A stretch of DNA of 64,000 nucleotides from Halocafeteria seosinensis. Taxonomy: Eukaryota; Sar; Bigyra; Bicosoecida. Below, one piece after another: positions 27,822 through 39,100 of the stretch. The first letter of the stretch is position 1. Each line of letters begins with the position of its first letter. The translations under genes and the position numbers were made by a program. The notes beneath the pieces are model-generated. The model searched no databases. It had not been told where the DNA came from and was given only the letters and a program-made list of their open reading frames with translations. The stretch lies in assembly GCA_001687465.1 (NCBI GenBank), contig LVLI01000344.1:1-64000 (forward strand). Reading direction: 5' to 3'.

Positions 27822-28275
27822 CGTTTTCGACCCAAGAACACCAAATCACTCCACTTTTTATTCCCACTGATACTCTGCTATAAAGGGATGGAAAGGAACG
27901 AGCACACAAGCCACACAGTGTTGACAATTCCTCATTAAACTCTCCGCGCCCCGGGTTTGAATCAGGAAGCTACAAACGCGCAATCATTCCTTCGAGCTGA
28001 AGATTCAAATTTCCGAGGAATCCAAGCCTTTCAAAGCAGAGTGTTGTACCCCGTTCAGGAATTACCATTGGGTCAGTATGCCAACACTGGCTAAGGGATA
28101 GTCGGAGAGCTGACTGCATGACCGGCAAGCTTGGCTATTATTTGTAGAGAGAGGAGCGAGGCGTGTTTTCTCTTGGAAGCCACATGACGCAAAAAGAATT
28201 GTACATGCTATGGAGCGTTCCTTCAGTGTAGCCATACAACGAGCCGTGGAACGAAGAGTATAAAAGTAGATTATA
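27822..28275. promoter_or_regulatory. Shared divergent upstream region of EME1 and RMI1
   Basis: The 454 bp between the two start codons must hold both promoters. No other gene was seen. A GGGTTTGAATC string near 27953 resembles a tRNA T-loop, but no acceptor or anticodon stem surrounds it. No TATA element or known motif can be assigned. Confidence 0.5.
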
Positions 28276-30077
28276 ATGAGCCATTCTTATGGAGAGGCTT
28301 CTGTGGCGCCGTATGCCTCTTCGTCCTCTTCGCTGCACCATCACAGTGTGGCTCGGAATGGACTAGATACGAATAGTGAGCGTCTTATTGATTCTTTGAG
28401 GGATTCATTGATGCACTATGGTTTTCACGTCAAGAAAGAATGGTTTGTAATGTTATTCGCTTGCTAATGGGAAGTAGTGGCCTAGCGTCTGAGTGACAAT
28501 GGTACTTGATTGTTACGCAGGCTTTCGCGGTGTGTGGAGCTACTCGTCAACTCCGGGTGCTCCCGCTCTATAGAACCCCTCCTACCTAGGGTTTATTCTC
28601 AGTTACTATTCAACCCCATTGCTATATGGGGTGAAGCGTCTCTACCACGCATACGTGGTGAAAGAGGCCACTTGGCCAAGAAATCAGCTCCGAGCGGCGT
28701 GGGGGATCCGCTTGTTGTAGAGGTCAGAGATTTCGCAAACATTGGAGCATCTCAAACAGAGCAATCGAAAGCAAACAGCACCGAGGCCCACTCGAAAGAA
28801 GTTATGAAACCAGAAAATGTATCGCTTGGTGCGGCTAACTTGCGGCGCATGCTGAAGATGATCGTCACTGATGGCAATGAAACCCTCGTTGCATTCGAGT
28901 AAGTTACAGACGCTTTTCATGGCAGTTTCACCGCGTACCTTGAGCATGCACAATTTTGTGGCTCAGAACGACCCCAAATAGGTTTTTGAACGACTTGCGG
29001 CGTGGCTGCAAGATATTAGTGAAACACGCAAGTATCAAGGACAATGCCCTTATGCTCAACTCTTCTTCGTGTCTGTTGGGTGGCTCTCTCGATGCTGAGA
29101 CTGTCAATCATAGTACTATAGCAGCGTCTACCGCAATAACAGCGAACGCTAGTTCAAGCACCGCATGTAGTTTTTCGAATTCAGGAGTGCGTGATCCTGT
29201 ATCGGGAACCCCTGCCGTCACTCAACAAGTCTCTAGCACTTATACCGCAACAACCACAGGTATTGTAGATGATATACCGGATAGTTTTTGGGAGAACTTG
29301 GATATCCCTTCGGAAAGCGCTCATAATGAGCAGCAAAGCTCTGATTGTATTCCATCTTCTACGTCCTCGGGAATGAGCAGCTCCGTTGACGCGGATATCT
29401 GTATCGATACCTCTCAGTCTAGTAGCAGTCGCGGCGTACAAAATGGTTTCTTGTCTCCTGAGTTAACCGAGAATAGTCAAAGTTCTTCCGAAGAATCACC
29501 TTTGAAGGATTTACCACGGATACGACTTCAGCAGTTGGAATCAGATCCTTCGTCTGTCTCTCTCCTGGAAGGAGTATCGAGATTGAGAGATGGTACTATG
29601 TCGCAAGCATTGATCCGAGTAAGCTTCTAATTTGCCGGATTCTGGTGCTTTGAGTTGTACTTCCCATATTTCTTTTGTTCGTTGTTTCTTCGTTTTGTGC
29701 AGTGTAAGACAACAGGGATTGTTAACCAGATTACGTTCGAAAGTGGAAACTATAACTTTGCGCTACTGGTATCAGAAGTTGACATGTCTCACACAGAAGC
29801 TATTTGTGTCGATTCCGACTGGCTACGGCGAATAATTGGTGTTGATGCTGCGTATGCGGCAAAGATTTTGCGTCCAAAAGATAGGAGCCGCAGGACTCCT
29901 AACCGAAAACTGTTGAAATCAAGATTCCGAGAACTTGGTCAACTTTTCAGTCAATTTAGTGGAGTAATATCGTGTAAACTACAAGAAGAGCGTCTCATAC
30001 AGTTTGCAGGATCGGAACGTCAGATTGCCATTGACATTACAGCACTGGATTTCCAGGAAATCAAGCATGCTATTTGA
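28276..30077 (+). CDS. RMI1: RecQ-mediated genome instability protein 1 (RMI1)
   Basis: RMI1 is the OB-fold scaffold of the BLM/Sgs1-topoisomerase III complex that dissolves double Holliday junctions. Exons 28276-28442, 28521-28898, 28967-29618 and 29703-30077 join in frame to 523 residues. Seen: an N-terminal helical region (HYGFHVKKEWLSRCVELL, then YSQLLFNP); the OB-fold with LKMIVTDGNETLVAFE, LRRGCKILVKHASI and an LLGGSLDA strand, matching the family's K-L-L..NV..LGG pattern; a Ser-rich linker at roughly residues 220-400; and a C-terminal beta-rich part beginning CKTTGIVNQITFESG, likely the second OB-fold. The length is near that of animal RMI1. Upstream neighbour EME1 works on the same substrates. 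Confidence 0.8.
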
Positions 30078-30322
30078 ATTTCGGAGCTTCACAAACGAGT
30101 TTTATGTTTCTACATGATGCACACACCGTAGAAGCGAACAATGCAGCACAATTGTTCATCGCGGGAAAAAATAGAGATAAATAAATCGTGTCAGAGCTAG
30201 CTCCGTATAGCGTTTGTATATCCACCTTCTTCACATTAAGACGCACGCGCTGGCAGCCAGGCTAAGCCAGCTCCTTCTTTGAGAGCTTCTTGGACGAATA
30301 CAGATATCCACAACGAGAGACA

Positions 30323-32794
30323 ATGTCTACAACTCGAGCTACTTCCGTAAATGGTTCAACATTGCCGCTGCCGCCTCGACAGCAACGATTGGTTATCCTT
30401 TACGGCACTCAGACGGGCAATGCACGCGTACGTGTCTTGGATGACCTCGGGTGTCTCAGTTCATTAGATGTTGCTAGCATGATAACGCAGAATGCGGCTG
30501 AGAGGATAGCGAAAGGTTCGGCGAAGCGAGGATTTGACCCTCAGGTTTCAAGCATGAACGACTACAATATTCAACACCTCCCCGAAGAGGAACTCGTCAT
30601 TTTTGTGGCTGCGACGACGGGAGACGGAGATGCACCAGACTCCATGACGGTAGGTGGAATACTTTGCTCTTTTTCTCACCTGTTTGTTTCGACATGAAGG
30701 TGATACCACATGAATAACTATTCGTGCATGCACAGAGGTTCTGGAAGTTTCTTCTGCGAAAATCACTTCCCCATGACGTGCTTGAAAATCTACAGTTTGC
30801 AGTATTTGGACTTGGAGACTCCAGGTGAGAAGTGGCTACAATTTTCAAATCGTCGGGTTTTGATATTTTTCTATGCATCTTGGTTCGCATAACAATCGCA
30901 GCTACCCAAAATTTAATGCAATTGCTCGAAGGATGTACACACGACTGCAGCAACTAGGTGCCAAGCCATTGGTAAGCATAGGGTTGGGAGATGACCAAAG
31001 CGGCTACGGAATGGAAGGTATGGGGTTAAGTCCTGTGAATAGTCTCCAAGCATACCTACCTGTGGATATTGCTTACAGGTGACCTGGATGTGTGGATTAA
31101 GGAATTGTGGGACAAGCTGCTGCAACGCTATCCCATCCCCGCCGGTTATGAAATTAACGACGCACCAGAGCTCATTGAATGCCGCTACGAGGTGCACCGG
31201 GTGAATGGCATCGCTTCGAGGGAGGAGCAAACGTTTGGATTCTTCAAGCCTCCCAGCGATGCATATTCACGCCACGATCAAGTTGCCGGCTGCGAGCATC
31301 AGAAAGTGTATTTGGCACCTGTTGTCGAGAATAAAAGGATTACCGCACAACAATGGGAGCAAGAGACTAGGCATGTCTCTGTGGACATATCATGTTCTGG
31401 TTTGGAATATAAACCGGGAGATTGTGCTGTGATATGGCCGTCAAATGATATCGACGGTGGAAATCTTGCACAGAGGTAAGCAGATTGCGTACTGTCTCTT
31501 TCATACGTATTGAAATCGCCTCGCCTTTCAGACTAGCTACTCGATTGGGAATCTGCCTCAACGATCAAATAGCTGTAACCATGACAGATGCGCCTGCGGG
31601 TGACGCTGAGACTACCATAAGACTTGGCTCCGCCGCCACCAATGACCCATTCAATGTCCCTAAACGTGGCACAATCCCAGCCACCGAAGAAATTCACCGG
31701 CTACCATCGGTGTTAAGTGCTGCAGACTTAGTAAGCTAATTGATGTGGAATTGTCAATAACGACCTCGTAGACGTGAGTCTTCATCTATTCACTTGATCT
31801 GCAGTTCTTAAAACACCTTGATATTTGGGGTAAGCCTCGGCGGTCCGTGTTTGAGCAGCTTGCTTTCTTCGCGACCGACGATGAACATGCGGAGAAGCTA
31901 TTAGAGATATCTCGACCTGAAGGAGCTGATCTTTATTTCTCCTATATTTTACGAGAAAAACGAACTATCGTCGAAGTTCTCGAAGACTTTTACTCAATTC
32001 AGTTGCCTTTGGCCTTTCTCTTGGAACTTGTTCCACCGTTGCAACCTCGCTATTTCTCAATAGCGTCCTCGCCTAATGCTCATCCAGGAAAACTTGACTT
32101 TTGCATCGCGGTCGTAGATTACTTTACACCGTTCAAGAGGCAGATTAAAGGCGTTTGCTCAAATTGGATCGCGCAGAGGCCTCCTATAGAATCTCCTACC
32201 CTTGCGGACTGTAGCCTTCATCCCGAAGGCTATGTTGACGAAAACAATAACGTGAGAGTTTCCTCGCAACACTTAATCCCTCTGGCGATAAAGCCAGGGT
32301 CAATCTTCTTACCGGATGATAAAACTCCTCTTATATTGATTGGTCCTGGCACTGGGATCGCCCCCATGCGTTCAATTATCCATGAACGGGCTGCACGGAA
32401 AGAACTGTCTACAGTACCCGACACTTTCGGCCCCGTGGACTTGTATTTCGGGTGCAGAAAAAAAGAGAAAGACTTTTACTATGAAGAAGAATGGAAAGAC
32501 CTGTTAGAAAAAGGCGTCCTGAACTACTTATATACAGCGTTTTCCAGAGACCAAACAGCCAAAGAATACGTGCAACTGCGACTCTACGAAAACCGACAAA
32601 ACATAGCCCACTGGCTGATGAGGAGCGATACCCATCTCTTCATCGCAGGTTCAGCGAAAAGAATGCCAAACGACGTCGCCGAAGTTTTGTGCAGTATACT
32701 GAGCGAAGTCCGAGGATTGACCGAACAAGAATCCCAAAAATACCTGAGGCGCCTTTCTGCGGAGCGTCGCTATGTTGTTGAAGCGTGGGCATGA
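30323..32794 (+). CDS. NDOR1: NADPH-dependent diflavin oxidoreductase (NDOR1/Tah18)
   Basis: This enzyme passes electrons from NADPH through FAD and FMN to the Fe-S protein Dre2/CIAPIN1 in cytosolic Fe-S protein assembly. Seven exons (30323-30427, 30491-30649, 30736-30824, 30902-31017, 31079-31475, 31532-31730, 31805-32794) give 684 residues. Seen: the FMN-binding flavodoxin domain (LYGTQTGNA, ATTGDGDAP, GLGDSSYPKFN); the FAD domain (RYFSIASSP, GVCSNWIA); the NADPH domain (GPGTGIAPMRS, YFGCRKKEKDFYYEEEW); and the family C-terminus ending in WA. A second in-frame TTG upstream is not needed; the ATG at 30323 is preferred. Intron 30428-30490 is 63 nt and stop-free. KDM8 is convergent, with 13 bp between the stops. 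Confidence 0.92.
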
Positions 32795-32807
32795 CGGCTG
32801 CCAATTC

Positions 32808-34316
32808 TCACCACCAGAAACTAACACTGAAGCTGAGCGACATGGATCGTATCTGGTGCCAACAACCCTGTGGGATGTATAACGTATCTCCGGGTCCAAT
32901 CAGAGCCTCGTATAGTGGGACTTCCTTAAAGTGAGGAAACTCGTCCAAGTCTGGATTATCTGGGTCCACTTGGCTGGTGTTAGACATTATACCCGGATGA
33001 GGATACAGTCTTTCTCGATAGCGATTGTCCACGAGAACGACACGCTTCCATCCGACAACCTGAGCGAGAAGGTTATGATACGGATCATTATGCAGACACG
33101 AAAGCGTGCCAGTAGGTCCCAACCACGCATTGATCTGAACCTCTCCTGTGGCCTTGGCTTCTTCATCCATTAAAGCGCAATAGTCCGGTACAAGGATATC
33201 TTGGCGCAATTCAGGAATTTGCTCAAAGAGTGGATGCTGTGCAAGATATCCAGTTGTTCCTGCACCATTACAATTATCATTTTGTTTTCCTAAAACGTAT
33301 CGATCTATGAAGTTGTCGAAACGGAGAAGTTCCTGGCCCCAGTTACCGGCCATATAGTGGTCTCCTGTCTCCACGGGCACAGTCCGCAAACCAGCTTGTC
33401 TTTTGAGGTACGATACATTTGCCCACTCTCTGGTTGAGCCATCACTTGTTTTGCCAAAGGCTGGCCACTCGTTTAAGAGCCCTTCAATAACCACTGGAAC
33501 TTTGTTGCCCATGTACTTCTGGAAGAAATCGAATAACGAGGGTGGCTCAGTCACTCGCTCAATCCCATACACTAGCCCTTTATTAGGAGCCTGCGAACTT
33601 CGAAAGAGGTTGGAACGCATTTCTGGAGTAAGTTCACAAGGCTGCTGGATGATTTCGTCTGTTCCTGCATCTTCGGTATTCTGTCCAGATAATTTTGTCA
33701 TTTCTCTTATAATGTCTTGAATTTGACCACGTTCTTGCGGTGTCGTCGTCATGCAGGCCAAATCCAATGTTCTTAACCACTCGGCGACGCGCTCGGTGCA
33801 TGTTTCTTCTATGTGCAAGAGCATATCGTAGTATATAACGAATCTGACAGCTATGGCATATAACACTCGCCAACCCAGAGCCACATCTTTCCAAACTCTT
33901 CCATGAAGCATATCCCAGCAAATTCGTTTGGCTTGGCTACCTAATTTCAGCTGCTGCGAGAGGACAGACGACACCTCATGGGTCCTCTGTCTTTTGGTGG
34001 GTTCAACAGGAGGATTCTCTTCGACACGAGTACTCGTTATGCTCTCAGATCGTCGGTAAGCAGCATGGCCGTAGGTATATGCTTTGTGAAGTACCTGAAC
34101 CACTCCCTGCGCTAGATGCCTATCTGCTGAGGACATAGAATCGATCCAGTGCTCATCACTCGCCTTTTCAATGCCACATCTTCTTTCCTTGGATCTATCT
34201 TTGTCAACTTCTGGGTTCTCTCTATGGTATAACGCTTCGATTCGACCATAATCTTGGCGTGCCACTTCCCTTAGTTGGCGTGTGATAAGCCTCTTCCACC
34301 TGTCGAAATCGTCCAT
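32808..34316 (-). CDS. KDM8: JmjC-domain oxygenase, KDM8/JMJD5-like
   Basis: An Fe(II)/2-oxoglutarate-dependent oxygenase. Family members act as protein hydroxylases, with reported roles in cell cycle and circadian control. It is a single exon of 502 residues. Seen: an N-terminal helical domain (about 1-240), then the JmjC core from VPVVIEGLLNEWPAF, with RTVPVETG, GYLAQHPLFEQIPELRQDI, INAWLGPTGTLSCLHNDP, NTSQVDPDNPDLDEFP, LYIPQGCWHQIRS and the terminal LSFSVSFWW. The iron ligands HxD (LHND) and the distal His (WHQ) are present, so it should be active. The order and spacing fit JMJD5 rather than FIH or HSPBAP1. The substrate cannot be read from the sequence. Confidence 0.92.
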   Translation of the reverse strand: MDDFDRWKRLITRQLREVARQDYGRIEALYHRENPEVDKDRSKERRCGIEKASDEHWIDSMSSADRHLAQGVVQVLHKAYTYGHAAYRRSESITSTRVEENPPVEPTKRQRTHEVSSVLSQQLKLGSQAKRICWDMLHGRVWKDVALGWRVLYAIAVRFVIYYDMLLHIEETCTERVAEWLRTLDLACMTTTPQERGQIQDIIREMTKLSGQNTEDAGTDEIIQQPCELTPEMRSNLFRSSQAPNKGLVYGIERVTEPPSLFDFFQKYMGNKVPVVIEGLLNEWPAFGKTSDGSTREWANVSYLKRQAGLRTVPVETGDHYMAGNWGQELLRFDNFIDRYVLGKQNDNCNGAGTTGYLAQHPLFEQIPELRQDILVPDYCALMDEEAKATGEVQINAWLGPTGTLSCLHNDPYHNLLAQVVGWKRVVLVDNRYRERLYPHPGIMSNTSQVDPDNPDLDEFPHFKEVPLYEALIGPGDTLYIPQGCWHQIRSMSLSFSVSFWW

Positions 34317-34969
34317 GGCAACATGATATTCCCTAAAATGACTCTAGAAAGCGGGCATACTTTATTGTTGAGTGGTTCGGCGTCTTCGACACTACAAACC
34401 ACTGTCGGTTCTCTCAAGTTAGCACTGCTAGCTTACATTACCGGTACGTTGACAGTAATATATGTGAACTTGCTATGGTTCGAAAAATTCAATTACGAAG
34501 GATAATGAAGGAAAAAAGAATGCAAAGGGTAAGCTGTAGCAGCCATGGAACTGGTCTAGTTGTCGGAACCGGTTGGTGGAGTACTTAAACAGTACGCGTC
34601 TGAAGCGTCACCATAAGGAAGTTTGTCCGTCCACCATCACAGTCAAATCCATTTGGGCACTTAGGGTATTTCATGAATTTGAGAACAACGTAACTCCAGA
34701 AACTCCCCGCATCCAGTGAGGCCCCGTACCCAATATACGTAATAAAACTTCAAAACAGTTTGCGATTTTTGTATTGATTAAGGTGCCTTAGTCACTGTTG
34801 TCGAAGTGTTAAAGTGCCAATATCCAGAAGAACCGGCAGCTTGGTTCGTAGTTTCATATCCGTGTAAAACGCAATGCTTACCGATTCATAGGAAATTTTA
34901 TTGCATCGTCTGCCGAAATCGCGTTTATCCTTGAGCATTTTCGTACAGGAAAGCACTCTGAGACTCCGA
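34317..34969. other. Intergenic region upstream of KDM8
   Basis: About 650 bp. It should contain the KDM8 promoter. Short open frames are present but show no domain and no consistent splice joins. No repeat or RNA gene was recognised. Confidence 0.5.
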
Positions 34970-35251
34970 ATGGCGGAAACGCCTCTTTACAGTTTTGAGC
35001 TTTCCAATGAAATGTTTAAAGGTTCATCTATAGGATCTGGGCGCGCTCTATGCACCACAATAGATCCCGATATGGTAATATTCCCTATATAACTTTCTCA
35101 CAATCTACATAGGTTTCTCCTCTTTTTTTTTCTTTTTTTTGGTATTCAGTTTGTGGTCTCGTCGAACGGGATAATGTTAGCGACCTCCGCTTTCGGACGT
35201 GTTGTAAAAGGGACTTTCAAGCTAACGGAAAAGTGGATCATATTGCCATAA
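34970..35251 (+). CDS. Possible small two-exon gene, unknown product (68 residues)
   Basis: Not recognised. The ATG at 34970 opens an exon to 35074. A GTAATA donor and a strong pyrimidine-rich acceptor (two T runs before TTCAG at 35149) bound a 75 nt intron. The second exon, 35150-35251, stays in frame to a TAA. The product begins MAETPLYSFELSNEMFKGSS and continues with a beta-rich stretch (SSNGIMLATSAFGRVVKG). No signal peptide or membrane segment is seen. It could be a real small protein, a decayed gene fragment or chance. Confidence 0.3.
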
Positions 35252-36110
35252 ACGTTTAACAAATATTCATTGAGAGGAAGGGAAAGAGAGACAGAAAGGG
35301 TTGTAAGTGAAAGTGACAATCCGGTGAATGGTAAAACTATTCAGATCAACTTGGTGTTTAGATAATATTCTTACACCAGTCTCACACCTACTGTGGCTAA
35401 TGCTGGTAGAATTATACGGGAGGAGAACACATGGTGCTAATTTTTCACGACCCATGATACTTCTAAAGGACGGTGTGCGACATAAAGGAAATGAGAAAAC
35501 AAACTACGACGAACTAGCCCCATCGAATGAAGTCCTACCGGAACTACAAACATTTCCTTTATGTCGCACACCATCCTTTAGAACTATCGTCAACGACAAT
35601 AAATTCGTTAATCCAATACTGTTGCTGCGGCGCAGAACCTTGGCTTCCATCGTTTAGTACCAGTAGTACTGTGACGCATCGCACCCAATCCTTTGGATTC
35701 CTTTCCTGATCAACTTCAACGATACATTCTTTTCGCAGACTTTCGGAATGAGTTTTGTACTCAAAGCCTTAAAAAAGGACCTTTTTGCTAACATTTCATC
35801 AGTGTTTATATTTGCCCTCCTAGATTTGTTTGAATACATGGCAGATAGAAGTTTATATGTTCCCAGTTCTCGGATCGTTACTGGGACCTAGTATTGAGTG
35901 CGCATACCCTGGGTTCCTCAAGGACACGGAGAGAGTCTCTTTTGTCACTCAAGAAATAGCAGAAAATAGTGGGAACTGAGACTGGACTGTCATACAGTAT
36001 TTTAGCACGATATACGCAGGACCTCTGTTATTCTATTGCAAGTTCTTCGCACGCGCCAATCGATAGGGGAAGGAACCTGGTAGAGGGACTTTGTTTGAAC
36101 AAGTAGAACG
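35252..36110. other. Gene-poor region containing the inverted repeat
   Basis: About 860 bp before the SET gene. Apart from the hairpin at 35461-35583, nothing could be assigned. It should include the promoter of the downstream SET-cyclin-CDK gene. Confidence 0.5.
35461..35583. repeat. Long inverted repeat (33-bp arms, 57-nt loop)
   Basis: Arms at 35461-35493 and 35551-35583 are reverse complements with one mismatch (a G/A difference in the middle). The transcript of either strand would fold into a long hairpin. The flanks just outside the arms show only weak further pairing. No open frame spans it sensibly. Confidence 0.88.
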
Positions 36111-39100
36111 ATGAACAGTGAGGAGAAACAAGGGACGACTGCTTCCCTCGTGGAACAGGCTTCCTTGAAAGCACGGCAACTGTCTTCGTCCCAATACAAC
36201 ATGGAACTAGTCAAAGAAAGCTTGGACTTTGAGTCGATTGATGAACTAGAGTATGTCAACCGCAAGAAAGCGCTACTGACCCAAGACGACGCGTTAAACT
36301 TGCAATGCGATTGCCGGACACAATTTGATGATGAGCTTATATGTGAGGATGAACGCTGCATTAATTATACCTCTAGAACAGAATGCCCCTTGGGAACATG
36401 TAGTAAACGACGGTGTGGAAATAAACGATTTCAGAAGAAGCAGTGGAAGGAGGTGGAGGTAACACCAGTAAGTCTGACTTTAGTTATTGAACTCGTGCAT
36501 ACACCTTTTTCTATTAAATGAAGCATGTCAAACTCTGTATGTATACTGTGCTTCTTATTCAGACGGAGAAAAAAGGAAACGGATTATTCTTGTGCGAACC
36601 AGCTGATGCTGGGGATTTCTTGATTGAATACGTTGGGGAAGTTATTTCAGAAAATGAGTATAATTCCCGGATGGACAAGTATAGACAGGAGGTGTGTGAA
36701 CTCGTTGATGTGCTGTCAAAGGGAAATTGATTGAAGCCCTCAAACTCTGTGCTTACGTCGCAGAAGAGGAAACACTTTTACATGCTTCAGATCAGAAAAC
36801 AAGAATACATTGATGCTTGCCAGAAAGGAAATGTAGCTCGGTTTATTAACCATAGTTGCGAGCCAAACTGCAGGACAGAAGTATGGTAGGTGCAAAGAAA
36901 ACAGATTATACCTTGTTGGCGTAACCATCCTCCGTTCATGTCTTCAGGCACGTGGGAAAAGAGGAGCGCGTGGGGATTTTCGCTATTAGGGATATCCGCG
37001 CCCAAGAGGAATTATGTTTCGATTACCAGTGGCAACGTATTGGTGAAGACAGAATCAAGTGCTACTGCGGGACGGCCAGCTGTAGAGGCTATTTGGGGGC
37101 TAAAGAAGATGATAGAGCAGGGCTCCCCTGTGGGCGATTTCGTGAACCACATGAGACGGAACTGGCGGCGGGCAAGTCCCTCATTAATAAATTCGTGCGG
37201 GTCCATAAGGATAACGATGATTTAATAGGGTCTTCTAAGAGCCGGGCCAAAGCAGTTAAAGCGAAGCGTGAGAGTTCAGTGGAACTAAGTGAGGATGTTG
37301 TAGAGGAAGATGAGGATGGAATATGGTTTGCCGCCCGCGTTAGCGATTATAATAGCACAACCGGTGGGCACAAACTCGCGTATTTGTTGGATGACACAAT
37401 ACAAGAAGAGGATTTGAGAACCGATCGATGGCAAATCCTGGAGGCCTCTCACTTGGGGCCAACGACGGCGTTAGATGAAGCAGAACCAAGCGAGGTTGCC
37501 AATCTGCCTCGTCGCCACAATGCGGAGCAAATGGAAGAACTAAAGAGGGAGTACCAACAGCAGCTCCAGGAAGAAGAAGATGCGGCTGCTGTTGCAGCCG
37601 TAGAAAGGCAAAAACGTGCGAGAAAGCTCCTGGAAAAGACTCAACGTGCTTGGGAAAAGAAACTCGAAGAACAAGAAAAAATGTCTAGGCGGAAGAACAG
37701 AGAAATTGCCGAGCAGCTCAGAAAGAGCAGGGAAACGGAAGAAACAGATTTGGAGGAACAAGAGCAGCCCAATTCGGCTTCCAAAATTGACATGCGCCGG
37801 AAGATGGAAAGTTTCCTCCAGCAAGATGGTAAAAGCCAAGAACAAGAGGCTTTAGAATACTGGGGTGAAAGTGCGGTATCTCATCGCTCGACTGCAACAA
37901 GCCAGGCTAGCCATTATTCCGGAAAACGGAGCCGCCAAGCACATAATGACGACAAATCGCGAAAAAAGAGGAGACTGAAAGACAAGCGACGCTTCTCATT
38001 CACCGAGTACAGGAATCATGCAGGAGAAGTGAATCTACGGCCAACCCACGGTTCCCGGTTTCCGTTTGAATTGAGTTGGCGCTTTGCCGTACGAGATGTT
38101 ATCTCACCACCTTCAAAGAAGCACGGCTTCTCGTTGGAAGATGAGTACCTTTGGAGGTATCATGCTCAGCTATTGGTGGCCCAATCTGCGAGGGACCTGG
38201 AGGTGTCCTTCAGAATGATGCTTCGAGCAATGCTAATAACGCACAAGTTTTGCAGCGCATGTAGCCTAAAAAATATCCCCCTGAGGGCGGTCGTATCTGC
38301 TTCCCTTTTAATTGCTCACAAATTTGAGATGCAGGTGGATGATAAGCAAAAGTTTTCTGTCTCCAGAATATCTAGAAGAGTGGCGAAGACTGCAAAGGAG
38401 ATGATTTCCAAACATTCCAAAGATTTTACTTTCAGCCAGCAAGACGAGCCTGGACCAGTCCGGGAAAGCATTCATGGATATTGCTGTGGAGTCCTTTATG
38501 AGAACTCTTTTTCTTCACCTGAGCAGCTGCAAAGAGCATCAGAGCTATCTGCCTTTAGTCCCGAAGGTATGACGTCAACGGATTATTTCGCCATGGAATG
38601 CCTGCGGGCTGTGCATACTGAACGTCTCGTTCTGGGTGTTTTACGCTTCTGCGTAGACGACATAGATGTCGAGGGGATAATTGGTTTGCTGGATACGAGC
38701 TGGGCTTCGAGCTTTCTGGGGGATGAGAAACGCAGCAAAACGAAACGAGATGAGATTTTGAAAAAGCACCCGTGGTTGCAATATGCCGCGCGGGCTAAGG
38801 ATGAAGATGGACAAATCTGTTATTGGAGAAGCCTCACGCAGTTGGTGGTTGTAATTTCGTTAATTACTCGACCTTGGCTTTGGAACCTACACGTTCCTGA
38901 AGCTGTGATCAGTTCCATTGCTCATTGGTGCGCATATGACGCCGATCCGGAAAACGTCAATTCTGCCAACAAGGGTACATTTGAGCTGGCATTTCAGCAC
39001 CGTTACCTGTACATTCAGTCAGCGTCGAAGACTCTGCGCTATTCTTCGCTTAAGACTCTTGTAACTGGAAGAGATATTAGATACTTGCTACCTTTCGTTG

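Noticed and set aside
27940-27965. tRNA-like T-loop string (GGGTTTGAATC)
   Set aside because: No acceptor, D or anticodon stem can be folded around it.
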